A stretch of 41,474 bases of DNA from Magnetaquiglobus sp039908105 (GTDB lineage: Bacteria; Pseudomonadota; Magnetococcia; Magnetococcales; Magnetaquicoccaceae): NCBI GenBank assembly GCA_039908105.1, contig JAMOBI010000017.1, positions 1 through 41,474 on the forward strand. The letters are read 5' to 3'. The position numbers and the translations under genes were made by a program. Below the pieces are notes generated by a model. That model ran no database searches. It was not told where the DNA came from and saw only the letters and a program-made list of their open reading frames with translations. How positions within the stretch are numbered: the first letter of the stretch is position 1; the number at the start of each line of letters is the position of its first letter. Shown piece after piece: positions 24,957-32,760 of the stretch.

Positions 24957-25201
24957 TAAACCGCAACCAGCTTGGAATGTGTGGTTTTTATTGGTGAAAA
25001 AAAAGAGAGGGTCTGGGAGATTCCTCTCCCAGGGTTTTGCCTTTAGCGCGCTCTTCAAAAGAAGCATTTTTCGCGCCTTTTCTAGAAAAATGCGCCGCGC
25101 GCCGCCTTCGCGGGAGTCGTTTTTTGCTTTTTGGAAACGTCTCCCGCATCTTGCACTCAAGCCTTGCGAAAAACGACGCTTCCCAAAATGGGTGCGGTTT
25201 G
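24957..25201 (+). repeat. Full-length repeat copy R8 (type example)
   Basis: TA followed by AACCGCAACCAGCTTGGAATG at the left, and CCCAAAATGGGTGCGGTT at the right. In order it contains an A run with GAGAGGGT, the terminator-like hairpin CTGGGAGATTCCTCTCCCAG followed by GGTTTTGCCTTTAG, the constant hairpin, and the variable stem (25110-25122 with 25135-25147, one mismatch). The CATCTTGCACTCAAGCC segment follows. The right flank is TG rather than TA. Together with the short 25202-25256 stretch it fills the gap to the next gene. Confidence 0.88.
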
Positions 25202-25256
25202 GCACCTGCAATCACCCGCAACTGCCGGATCCGGGTTGAAACGAGGCTTTTGTTAA

Positions 25257-25418
25257 TTACAGACCAATCCGTCGCAAAAGCCATCCCCAGAGTCGCTGTA
25301 TCGTCCCCAGGAGCGCCTCCTGTCCACTCGGACTCAAGCCGATCTGGATGTTGCGTTTGCGCATCGTGTAGTAGACGATGCCACCGAAAATGGCCATTAC
25401 AACGAAGAATTTGAACAT
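25257..25418 (-). CDS. Small membrane protein (53 residues)
   Basis: An open frame of 53 residues, opening MFKFFVVMAIFGGIVYYTMR. This gives a single N-terminal membrane helix (about 3-18), a basic turn (RKRN), and a C-terminal amphipathic segment with QRLWGWLLRRIGL. No family recognised. It follows the YciO-type gene by 55 bases on the same strand and may share its transcript. The ribosome-binding site is weak, so it could be spurious, but the helix and the positive-inside arrangement support a real peptide. Confidence 0.45.
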   Translation of the reverse strand: MFKFFVVMAIFGGIVYYTMRKRNIQIGLSPSGQEALLGTIQRLWGWLLRRIGL

Positions 25419-25473
25419 GGAATCGCTTTACGCCGTATCAACGGGTGGTTGGTTCGGATGGAGAGGTGACGGA

Positions 25474-26094
25474 TCAACCGGTGAACACGGTTGGATCCCC
25501 TGCCCCGGCACGCAACACCTCCGGGATTGGTCCGGTGAGATCGACCACCGTGGAAGGGGAAGCCGGCAGGATACCGGCATCGATCACCAGATCGACCAAG
25601 TGATCCGTTCGTTCGTGGATGATGAAAGGATCGCTTAAAATTTCCGCTTCGTTGGCAAAACGCATCGAGGTGGAGAGCAGCGGTTCGCCAAGGTTTTTCA
25701 ACAGATCCAGACAGATCGGGTGATCCGGGATTCTCAAGCCGATGGTCTTGCGGCGCGGCAGAATGGTTTTGGGAACCTCGCGGGTCGCATCCAGGATGAA
25801 GGTGTAGGGTCCGGGGAGAAACCGTTTCAAGAGTCGATAGGTGGCGTTGTCGACCCGAGCGTAGCGGGCGATATCCGAGAGGTCCGAAACCAGGATCGAC
25901 AGCTGATGGGAGTTGGCCAGCTGTTTGATGCGCAGGATCCGCTCCACCCCCTTGCGGCTGGAGATGCCGCACCCCAACCCGTAGGTGGTGTCGGTGGGAT
26001 AGACGATCACCCCACCCTCGCGCAGCACGTCCACCACCTGGGAGATCAGGCGTGGCTGGGGATTTTTCGGATGGATGTTGATGAACTGCGCCAT
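25474..26094 (-). CDS. yciO: YciO/YrdC/Sua5-family protein
   Basis: 206 residues. The opening QFINIHPKNPQPRLISQVVDVLREGGVIVYPTDTTYGLGC and the internal GPYTFILDATREVPKTIL, RKTIGLRIPDHPI and GEPLLSTS match E. coli YciO closely. YciO is a relative of TsaC/Sua5, which makes threonylcarbamoyl-AMP for the t6A modification of tRNA. YciO itself is a weaker or distinct enzyme, so the exact reaction is uncertain. There is no C-terminal Sua5 domain. The start at 26094 has AAGG just upstream. Divergent from ilvD. Confidence 0.85.
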   Translation of the reverse strand: MAQFINIHPKNPQPRLISQVVDVLREGGVIVYPTDTTYGLGCGISSRKGVERILRIKQLANSHQLSILVSDLSDIARYARVDNATYRLLKRFLPGPYTFILDATREVPKTILPRRKTIGLRIPDHPICLDLLKNLGEPLLSTSMRFANEAEILSDPFIIHERTDHLVDLVIDAGILPASPSTVVDLTGPIPEVLRAGAGDPTVFTG

Positions 26095-26243
26095 GGACCT
26101 TGGATCGATATAAAAAAAGAAAGCCAGATGGTTTTTTCTCTACCCTCCCTGGTGAGATGAGGTCATTATTCACCACAATGGATTGGTTGACAATCCACTT
26201 TCACCCTGATCGTTCATAATTAGGTCACTATCCGGAGAGATTC

Positions 26244-28088
26244 ATGCCTGCTTATCGTTCCCGCGTTTCCACCCATGGCCGCAACATGGCGGGTGCGCGT
26301 GCCTTGTGGCGCGCCACCGGCATCCGTGAATCCGAGTTCGGTCGCCCGATCATCGCCGTGGCCAACTCCTATACGCAGTTTGTCCCCGGTCATGTCCACT
26401 TGAAGAATCTGGGAGACCTGGTTGCCGACGAAATCCGTGCCGCAGGCGGAATTCCGCGTGAATTCAATACTATCGCCATTGATGACGGCATCGCCATGGG
26501 TCACGGCGGCATGCTCTACTCCCTGCCCTCGCGCGAGATCATCGCCGATTCGGTCGAATACATGGTCAATGCCCATGCTGCGGACGCCATGGTCTGCATC
26601 TCCAACTGCGACAAAATCACCCCCGGCATGTTCATGGCCGCGATGCGACTCAACATCCCGGCGGTCTTTGTCTCCGGCGGCCCGATGGAGGCCGGCAAGG
26701 CGAATTTGAGCGATGGCACCACCCGCAAGCTCGATCTGATCGACTCGATGATCGCCGCTGGCAACTCGGCGGTCTCGGACGTCGATCTGGCCACCATCGA
26801 ACGCTCCGCCTGTCCGACCTGCGGTTCGTGCGCCGGGTTGTTCACCGCCAACTCGATGAACTGCTTAATGGAGTCCCTGGGGCTCGCCCTACCCGGCAAC
26901 GGGACGCTTCTGGCCACCCATGCCGATCGCAAGTCCCTCTTTTTGGAGGCGGGCCGACTGATCGTCTCGTTGTGCAAGCGCTATTACGAAGGGGACGACG
27001 CATCCGTTCTGCCGCGCTCGATTGCCACTTTTCAAGCGTTCGAGAATGCCATGTCGCTCGATATCGCCATGGGCGGCTCGACCAATACCGTGTTGCATCT
27101 GCTGGCCGCCGCACGCGAGGGCGATGTGCCCTTCACCATGGACGACATCGACCGTCTGTCGCGGCGCGTGCCCTGTTTGTGCAAGGTGGCCCCTTCGACC
27201 GATCGCTACCACATCGAGGACGTTCATCGTGCGGGCGGCATCCCGGCGATTCTGGGCGAGCTGCGCCGCGCCGGCCTGTTGCACGACTCCTGCACCATGG
27301 TGCACGCCCCGACCCTGGCTTTGGCGCTGGAGCGTGAGGATATCGCTTCGCCTGTTGCCTCCGAAGCGGCCAAGATGCGCCATCTGGCCGCACCGGGTGG
27401 CAAGGTGACCACCGAGCCCTTTGCGCAGGATCAACGCTGGTCGTCGCTCGATCTGGATCGCGCTGCCGGCTGCATCCGCGATGCGGCGCACGCCTACTCC
27501 AAAGATGGCGGACTGGCGGTGCTGTTCGGAAATCTGGCGCAAGAGGGGTGCATCGTCAAAACCGCCGGGGTGGATGAGTCGATCTGGAAATTTTCCGGTC
27601 CGGCGCGCCTTTTCAACAGCCAGGAGGCGGCCTGCGAGGCGATCCTGGGGGATCGGATCCAGGCGGGTGATGTGGTGATCATCCGCTACGAGGGGCCGCG
27701 CGGCGGGCCGGGCATGCAAGAGATGCTCTATCCGACCAGCTTCTTGAAATCCAAGGGACTTGGCAAGGCCTGCGCCCTGGTGACCGATGGACGTTTCTCC
27801 GGCGGCACCTCCGGACTCTCGATCGGTCATGTCTCCCCGGAGGCCGCCGAAGGGGGGGCCATCGCCTTGGTCGAAGAGGGCGATCGAATCGAGATCGACA
27901 TCCCCAACCGATCGATCCATCTGGCGGTCGATGGCGCCACATTGGCAGCTCGACGCGCCGCGATCACCCGCTTCCACCCGGAGGGGCGCGAACGTCCGGT
28001 CTCGGCAGCCCTGCGCGCCTACGCCGCCTTGACCACCTCGGCGGCCAAGGGCGCGGTGCGCGATTTGAGCCGCGTGGAGGGGAATTAG
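26244..28088 (+). CDS. ilvD: Dihydroxy-acid dehydratase
   Basis: Dehydrates dihydroxy-isovalerate and dihydroxy-methylvalerate in valine, isoleucine and leucine synthesis. It is 614 residues, nearly the length of E. coli IlvD (616). Cluster ligands are seen in CISNCDKITPGM and ACPTCGSCAGLFTANSMN. The N-terminal segment NSYTQFVPGHVHL resembles the E. coli enzyme, which carries an oxygen-sensitive [4Fe-4S] cluster, rather than the [2Fe-2S] class (inference). The start has GGAGAG upstream. TTGACA lies at 26187-26192, but CATAAT at 26215 leaves a 22-base spacer, so no promoter is called. It is followed by the Rpn-like gene after three bases. Confidence 0.96.
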   Translation: MPAYRSRVSTHGRNMAGARALWRATGIRESEFGRPIIAVANSYTQFVPGHVHLKNLGDLVADEIRAAGGIPREFNTIAIDDGIAMGHGGMLYSLPSREIIADSVEYMVNAHAADAMVCISNCDKITPGMFMAAMRLNIPAVFVSGGPMEAGKANLSDGTTRKLDLIDSMIAAGNSAVSDVDLATIERSACPTCGSCAGLFTANSMNCLMESLGLALPGNGTLLATHADRKSLFLEAGRLIVSLCKRYYEGDDASVLPRSIATFQAFENAMSLDIAMGGSTNTVLHLLAAAREGDVPFTMDDIDRLSRRVPCLCKVAPSTDRYHIEDVHRAGGIPAILGELRRAGLLHDSCTMVHAPTLALALEREDIASPVASEAAKMRHLAAPGGKVTTEPFAQDQRWSSLDLDRAAGCIRDAAHAYSKDGGLAVLFGNLAQEGCIVKTAGVDESIWKFSGPARLFNSQEAACEAILGDRIQAGDVVIIRYEGPRGGPGMQEMLYPTSFLKSKGLGKACALVTDGRFSGGTSGLSIGHVSPEAAEGGAIALVEEGDRIEIDIPNRSIHLAVDGATLAARRAAITRFHPEGRERPVSAALRAYAALTTSAAKGAVRDLSRVEGN

Positions 28089-28091
28089 CGG

Positions 28092-29033
28092 ATGAGTACC
28101 CAGCGTCGCTTGATCAGCTTCGATTGGGCCTTGAAGCGGCTGTTGCGCAGCAAGGCCAATTTTGAAATCCTGGAGGGTTTCTTGAGCGAACTGCTCAAAG
28201 AGGAGATCCTCATCCTGGAGGTGCTGGAGAGTGAAAGCAACAAACTGGATCGCTTCGATAAGAACAACAAGGTGGATCTGAAGGTTCGCAACGGTCGCGG
28301 CGAACTCATCCTGATCGAGGTTCAATACGAACGGGAGCTGGACTATTTCCACCGGCTTCTTTACGGCACGTCGCGCGCGGTCACCGAACACCTGGCCGAG
28401 GGGCGTCCCTACTCGGATGTGGTCAAGGCGATCTCGGTGAGCATCCTCTACTTCGACCTCGGCCAGGGAGAGGATTACATCTATCACGGCACCACCATCT
28501 TTCTGGGGCTGCACGCCAAAGACGAGTTGCGGCTCAACGACGGCCAGAAGGCGATGTTCAAACGCCAATCGGTCGCCGAGATTTTTCCGGAGTATTACCT
28601 GATCAAGGTCAATCGGTTCGACGATCTGGCACACGACACCCTGGATGAGTGGATCTATTTTCTAAAAAACGAAGAGATTCGCGAGGAGTTCACCGCCAAA
28701 GGGTTGCGCCGGGCCAAGGAGCAGTTCGATCTGTTCGGCCTTCCGGAACCCGAACGTCGAGCCTATGCCGCCTACAAGGACAATCTGCACTATCAGGCCA
28801 GCATGGTGGAGTCCTCCTATGGGTTGGGCAAACTGGAAGGGCGCCAGGAAGGACGATTGGAAGGGCGGCTGGAAGGCAGAAGCGAACTGTTGATCGAGAT
28901 GCTCGAGAGCCGTTTCGGCAACCTGCCTTGGGAGGTGCGTCAACGGGTGAGCAGCGGGAACAAAGAGGAGATTGGAATCTGGAGTCAACGCCTTTGGCAG
29001 GTGGACTCCTGGGAAGAGTTGTTTTCATCATGA
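28092..29033 (+). CDS. Rpn-family PD-(D/E)XK nuclease-like protein with DUF4351-like tail
   Basis: 313 residues. The N-terminal two thirds match the Rpn (recombination-promoting nuclease, often annotated as putative transposase) family. The nuclease core has Asp62 in KVDLKVRNGRG and Glu76-x-Gln78 in LILIEVQYE. A run of EGR repeats (KLEGRQEGRLEGRLEGR) forms a charged helix at about 250-270. The tail, with LIEMLESRFGNLPWEVRQRV, resembles DUF4351. GAGGGG precedes the start by nine bases. It follows ilvD closely and precedes a chemoreceptor. It has no terminal repeats of its own and no relation to the TA-flanked repeats. Confidence 0.85.
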   Translation: MSTQRRLISFDWALKRLLRSKANFEILEGFLSELLKEEILILEVLESESNKLDRFDKNNKVDLKVRNGRGELILIEVQYERELDYFHRLLYGTSRAVTEHLAEGRPYSDVVKAISVSILYFDLGQGEDYIYHGTTIFLGLHAKDELRLNDGQKAMFKRQSVAEIFPEYYLIKVNRFDDLAHDTLDEWIYFLKNEEIREEFTAKGLRRAKEQFDLFGLPEPERRAYAAYKDNLHYQASMVESSYGLGKLEGRQEGRLEGRLEGRSELLIEMLESRFGNLPWEVRQRVSSGNKEEIGIWSQRLWQVDSWEELFSS

Positions 29034-29062
29034 ACAAAAACCAGCGTTGAGCGAGGAGAGGC

Positions 29063-30994
29063 ATGCTAAGACAATTGCGTCTTTGGGCCAAGATCATGGT
29101 GGCGATGGGGTTTGCCATCGTGCTGGTCGGCACGTTGCTGACCATCACCAATCTGAACAACATGAGCGATCTGATTCTTCAGTCCGAACGTGCCGCGCTC
29201 GAGGCGCATCTGAAGGCAGTGCACAACGCCATCGCCGCCGAAAGTCGGACTGCGGTCTCGATGAGCGCCTTGGTTGCCAATATTCCCCTGGTACAGGATA
29301 AATTCGCCGCCGGCGATCGCAAGGGGATCAGCGAACTGTTCTTGGCCGGCTTTTCGGAATTGACGAAGCATCACGGGGTCGAACAGTTCCAGTTCCACAC
29401 CCCGCCGGCCACCTCCTGGTTTCGGGTTCACAAGCCGGAAAAATATGGGGATGACCTTTCCGCGTTCCGGCATACGGTGACGGCGACCAACAAGCAGCTC
29501 AAGGCTGCTTATGGAGTCGAGGGCGGTGTGGCCGGACTCGGTGCGCGCGGCGTGGTGCCGGTTTTCCAGAACGGCAAACATCTGGGCTCGGTGGAATTCG
29601 GACTCTCCTTCGGACAGTCGTTTTTCGACACTTTCAAGAAACGCAACGGCGTGGATGTCGGCCTGCACCTTCTGGATGCGGATGGTTTCAAGACCATGGG
29701 CTCGAACCTGGGGCCCAAACCGCTGCTGGAGACAGAAATTCTGAAAAAAGCCATGAACGGCGAACCGCAGCTCGAACATCGCGAGATCCACGGTGAGGTG
29801 CATGCCGTGCTGGCCTCGGAGATCACCGACTTTGCCGGCAAATCGATTGGGGTGATCGAAATCTCCATGGAGAGCACCGCCTATCTGGAGGCCCTGCGTC
29901 ATGCGCGCATCTCCTCCCTGGGGGTGGGAACACTCTCGATTCTTTTTGGTCTTCTGATGGCCATGCTGATCGCCCGGCACCTGGTCGGGCGTCTCCAGGC
30001 GGTGGTGGATGGGGTCAATCGGGTGGCATCCGGGGATCTCTCCGTGCCGGTGCCGCTCGACGGTCGGGACGAACTGGCCGATCTGGCCCGTGCCACCGAC
30101 GACATGCGTTTAAAACTTCACGAAATGGCCTCTGAGGTCGATACCCGCGCTGCTCAGGTGCATCAGGCTGCTCGCGAGATCTCCGACGCAGTGGCCGGAC
30201 AGGCGACCACCTCCACGCAAATGTCCTCGTCGGTCGCCGAGATCACCTCGACCATGGAAGAGCTCTCCGCCTCTTCCAACCAGATCGCTGAACAGGCCCG
30301 CTCGGTGGTCGATATCGCCAATCAGACCCTGGACGGCAGCCGCAAAGGCTCCGAGGCGATGCAGACCGTGCTGGGACGCATGAGCGACATTCGTGACGAC
30401 CGGCAACTCGTGTTGAAAGAGATCGTCGAGCTGGGGACCAAATCCAAACAGATCGGCAAGGTGATGGAGATCATCGACAATCTGGCCGATCAGACCCGTC
30501 TGATCGCCTTCAATGCCGCGTTGGAGGCCTCGAGCGCCGGCGAGGCGGGACGACGTTTTTCGGTGGTTGCCGGCGAGATCCGTCGTCTGGCCGACAGCGT
30601 CACCGACTCCACCAAGGAGATCGAAACCAAGATCAACGAGATTCAGGACTCGATCAGCCGGCTGGTGGTCAATTCGGAAAGAGGCTCCATGGGTGTTGTG
30701 GCCGGAACAACCGCCTCGACCAACACTGCGGAGAGACTCGGCGAGATCGTCAAGGCGGCCACAACGACCACCCACGCGGCCCAGCAGATTTCGCTCTCCA
30801 CCCAGCAGCAGAAAATCGCCAGCAACCAGGTGGTGGTCGCTCTGCGGGAGATCGTCTCCGCCAGCTCGGTCACCGCCCAGTCGATCACCCGCATCTCGCA
30901 GGTGAGCCGGGAGATGCTGGGTCTATCAGAACGGCTGGAAAACATGGTGGGTCAATTCAAATTGATGGAGTCGTCAAACGGGGGAAAAGGCTGA
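29063..30994 (+). CDS. Methyl-accepting chemotaxis protein with dCACHE-type sensor
   Basis: 643 residues. A membrane helix (about 8-28) is followed by a large periplasmic double-CACHE-like domain. The segment FQFHTPPATSWFRVHKPEKYGDD and GVAGLGARGVVPVFQNGKHLGSVEFG are typical of this subclass. A second membrane helix (about 283-307), a HAMP domain (about 305-357) and the signalling hairpin follow. The hairpin tip reads QTRLIAFNAALEASSAGE from residue 477 rather than the usual QTNLLALNAAIEAARAGE. The start has GAGGAGAGG upstream. It lies just before a toxin-antitoxin pair and then the che operon, so it may be the receptor of that operon. Confidence 0.93.
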   Translation: MLRQLRLWAKIMVAMGFAIVLVGTLLTITNLNNMSDLILQSERAALEAHLKAVHNAIAAESRTAVSMSALVANIPLVQDKFAAGDRKGISELFLAGFSELTKHHGVEQFQFHTPPATSWFRVHKPEKYGDDLSAFRHTVTATNKQLKAAYGVEGGVAGLGARGVVPVFQNGKHLGSVEFGLSFGQSFFDTFKKRNGVDVGLHLLDADGFKTMGSNLGPKPLLETEILKKAMNGEPQLEHREIHGEVHAVLASEITDFAGKSIGVIEISMESTAYLEALRHARISSLGVGTLSILFGLLMAMLIARHLVGRLQAVVDGVNRVASGDLSVPVPLDGRDELADLARATDDMRLKLHEMASEVDTRAAQVHQAAREISDAVAGQATTSTQMSSSVAEITSTMEELSASSNQIAEQARSVVDIANQTLDGSRKGSEAMQTVLGRMSDIRDDRQLVLKEIVELGTKSKQIGKVMEIIDNLADQTRLIAFNAALEASSAGEAGRRFSVVAGEIRRLADSVTDSTKEIETKINEIQDSISRLVVNSERGSMGVVAGTTASTNTAERLGEIVKAATTTTHAAQQISLSTQQQKIASNQVVVALREIVSASSVTAQSITRISQVSREMLGLSERLENMVGQFKLMESSNGGKG

Positions 30995-31012
30995 TCCGAG
31001 TGGAGAATAAAG

Positions 31013-31261
31013 ATGGAAAACTGGTCATTGCAGCAGGCTGAGCCCCATTTGAATGCCCTTCTTCATAAAGCATTCACCGAAGGTCCGCAACAAATTGAGT
31101 GGCAGGATCAACAAACCGCAGTTGTCATGAGCCGTGAAGAGTATCTTCGCTTGACTTGTGGGTCTCTCTCGTTTGTCGGGTTCATGCGTTCTTCGCCCCT
31201 TATGGGTGTGGATTTGGATATGGAAAGGGACCGGAGCGGAGCTCGTGAGATTGAATTATGA
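31013..31261 (+). CDS. Phd/YefM-type antitoxin
   Basis: 82 residues. The layout WSLQQAEPHLNALLHKAFTEG then PQQIEWQDQQTAVVMSREEYLRL is that of the Phd/YefM fold, an N-terminal DNA-binding domain; the C-terminal part should wrap the toxin. It probably represses its own promoter with the toxin, as in the family. GGAG lies seven bases before the start, and the stop overlaps the toxin start by ATGA. Base composition is richer in A and T than the neighbouring che genes. Confidence 0.85.
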   Translation: MENWSLQQAEPHLNALLHKAFTEGPQQIEWQDQQTAVVMSREEYLRLTCGSLSFVGFMRSSPLMGVDLDMERDRSGAREIEL

Positions 31262-31677
31262 ATTATCTCCTGGACTCCAACATCGTTTCAGAAACCGTAC
31301 GAGCCAAACCCAGTGAGTACCTTATGGCCTGGTTGGAACCTCAGCCGCAGCATTCACTGTTTATCAGCGTGCTGACAATTGGCGAAATTCGCAGAGGTGT
31401 TGAAAAATTATCCCCTGTTGAGTGTCAGGATCATTTACGATATTGGCTGGGAGTCGAGCTAATGCACTGGTTCGGCAATCGAATATTGCCCATCGACAAA
31501 GCTGTTGCGGATCGTTGGGGACTTTTGTTGGGTCGCAGCCAACGAACCCTTCCCGCAGTGGATTCATTCTTGGCAGCCACGGCGTTGCAACATGGATTAT
31601 CCCTTGTCACACGCAATGAAAAAGATTTCCGTTTTCCAGAATTAACCGTGATCAATCCCTGGCGCGAGTTAAATTGA
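31258..31677 (+). CDS. PIN-domain toxin (VapC/FitB type)
   Basis: 139 residues, a PIN-domain ribonuclease toxin. Acidic active-site residues are in place: Asp6 in LLDSNIVSE, Glu43 in LTIGEIRRG, Asp102 in PAVDSFLAATA and Asp123 in TRNEKDF. The closest pattern is FitB/VapC, whose relatives cut tRNA or RNA; the target here is unknown. It is translationally coupled to the antitoxin and followed by cheB after 33 bases. It lies between a chemoreceptor and its apparent operon and has a lower GC content, suggesting an insertion. Confidence 0.9.
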   Translation: MNYLLDSNIVSETVRAKPSEYLMAWLEPQPQHSLFISVLTIGEIRRGVEKLSPVECQDHLRYWLGVELMHWFGNRILPIDKAVADRWGLLLGRSQRTLPAVDSFLAATALQHGLSLVTRNEKDFRFPELTVINPWRELN

Positions 31678-31710
31678 TGGCTTTATGACAATTTTGGGGA
31701 GATGTTGTCA

Positions 31711-32760
31711 GTGATCCGCGTCCTCATCGTCGATGACAGCCTGATGGCCCGACAGATCCTCAAGCAGCTGTTGGAGGATGCCGACGGGATCGAAGTGGTC
31801 GGAGAGGCCTCCAATGGCCGGCAGGCGGTGGAGCTGGCCCGTTCGCTGCGTCCGGATCTGATCACCATGGATCTGGAGATGCCGGTGATGAACGGTCTTG
31901 CGGCCATCGAGGAGATCATGTGCGCCAAGGCGGTGCCGATCCTGGTGGTCAGCAGTGCTGCCGGCGTTCGCGAGGCTTTGGAAGCGACCCAGCTTGGCGC
32001 GCTGGATGTGGTGGAAAAACCGGGCCTCTCTGCCGAAGGGGCCGACTGGTTCGTCGACAAGGTGCGCCTGTTGGCCGGGGTGACGGTGGTAACGCGCATC
32101 AAGCCCAAGCAAAGATGTTCTCAAGCGATTGCGCGTCCCTTGTCGCACGACGCCTGCAACCCCTTCATTTATCCTCGGATGTTCGCCATCGCCTCCTCGA
32201 CCGGTGGCCCGCAGGCGTTGGCCAGGATTCTCTCAGCATTGCCGAACGATTTCTCCTGCCCGGTGGTGATCGCACAACACATCGCCGATGGTTTCACCCA
32301 AGGGTTGGTCGATTGGCTGGGCACCGTGACCCGTCTGCCGGTCCGTCTGGCGGCCATTGGCGACACCCCGCAGGCCGGCGTGGTCCATATCATCCCTTCG
32401 GAGTTCAACGGCATCGTTACCCCGCAGCGTCGACTGGCGCTCTTGCCTCGTGAGGAGGGGGACATCTACCGCCCCAGCTGTGACCGGTTGTTGCAATCGG
32501 TGGCCGATGTGTTCGGTTCGCGGGCGGTGGGGATCATCCTGACCGGCATGGGGAGCGACGGCGCGGCGGGGATTGCCCACATCCACCGCAAAGGGGGCAT
32601 CACCCTGGCTCAGGATGAGGCCAGCTCGCTGATCTTCGGCATGAATCAGGTGGCGATTCTAACCGGTGGCGTGCAGCGGATCGTCCCTTTGGAGGTGATC
32701 GGTGATGAGATGGTCCGGTTGGCGCTGGCGGATCCGGTGCCGGGAGGGGGCGGACGATGA
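31711..32760 (+). CDS. cheB: Chemotaxis protein-glutamate methylesterase CheB
   Basis: Removes methyl groups from chemoreceptor glutamates and deamidates glutamines, giving adaptation. 349 residues from the GTG at 31711. The N-terminal receiver has Asp8-Asp9 and the phospho-acceptor Asp54 in LITMDLEMPVMNG. The methylesterase domain has the triad Ser163 (ASSTGGPQAL), His190 (VIAQHIADGF) and Asp283 (GMGSDGAAG). GGGGAG at 31696-31701 is nine bases before GTG 31711 but touches an ATG at 31702, so 31711 is preferred. cheR overlaps its stop. First gene of the operon. Confidence 0.95.
   Translation: MIRVLIVDDSLMARQILKQLLEDADGIEVVGEASNGRQAVELARSLRPDLITMDLEMPVMNGLAAIEEIMCAKAVPILVVSSAAGVREALEATQLGALDVVEKPGLSAEGADWFVDKVRLLAGVTVVTRIKPKQRCSQAIARPLSHDACNPFIYPRMFAIASSTGGPQALARILSALPNDFSCPVVIAQHIADGFTQGLVDWLGTVTRLPVRLAAIGDTPQAGVVHIIPSEFNGIVTPQRRLALLPREEGDIYRPSCDRLLQSVADVFGSRAVGIILTGMGSDGAAGIAHIHRKGGITLAQDEASSLIFGMNQVAILTGGVQRIVPLEVIGDEMVRLALADPVPGGGGR

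Noticed and set aside
24837..25284. Short open frames running through repeat copies (peptides such as KAKPWERNLPDPLFF)
   Set aside because: Similar peptides appear wherever the DNA repeat occurs, in two frames, without ribosome-binding sites. The likeness follows from the DNA repeat, so they are not called genes.
26187..26220. A promoter for ilvD from TTGACA and CATAAT
   Set aside because: The spacer would be 22 bases, too long for a standard sigma-70 promoter.
26889..28634. A 581-residue leftward frame opposite ilvD and the Rpn-like gene
   Set aside because: It crosses two well-supported rightward genes and has no recognisable motif; high GC explains the open antisense frame.
28092..29033. 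The Rpn-like gene as the transposase of the repeat family
   Set aside because: Rpn proteins are PD-(D/E)XK nucleases, the gene has no TA-flanked AACCGCA ends around it, and no link to the repeats is visible.
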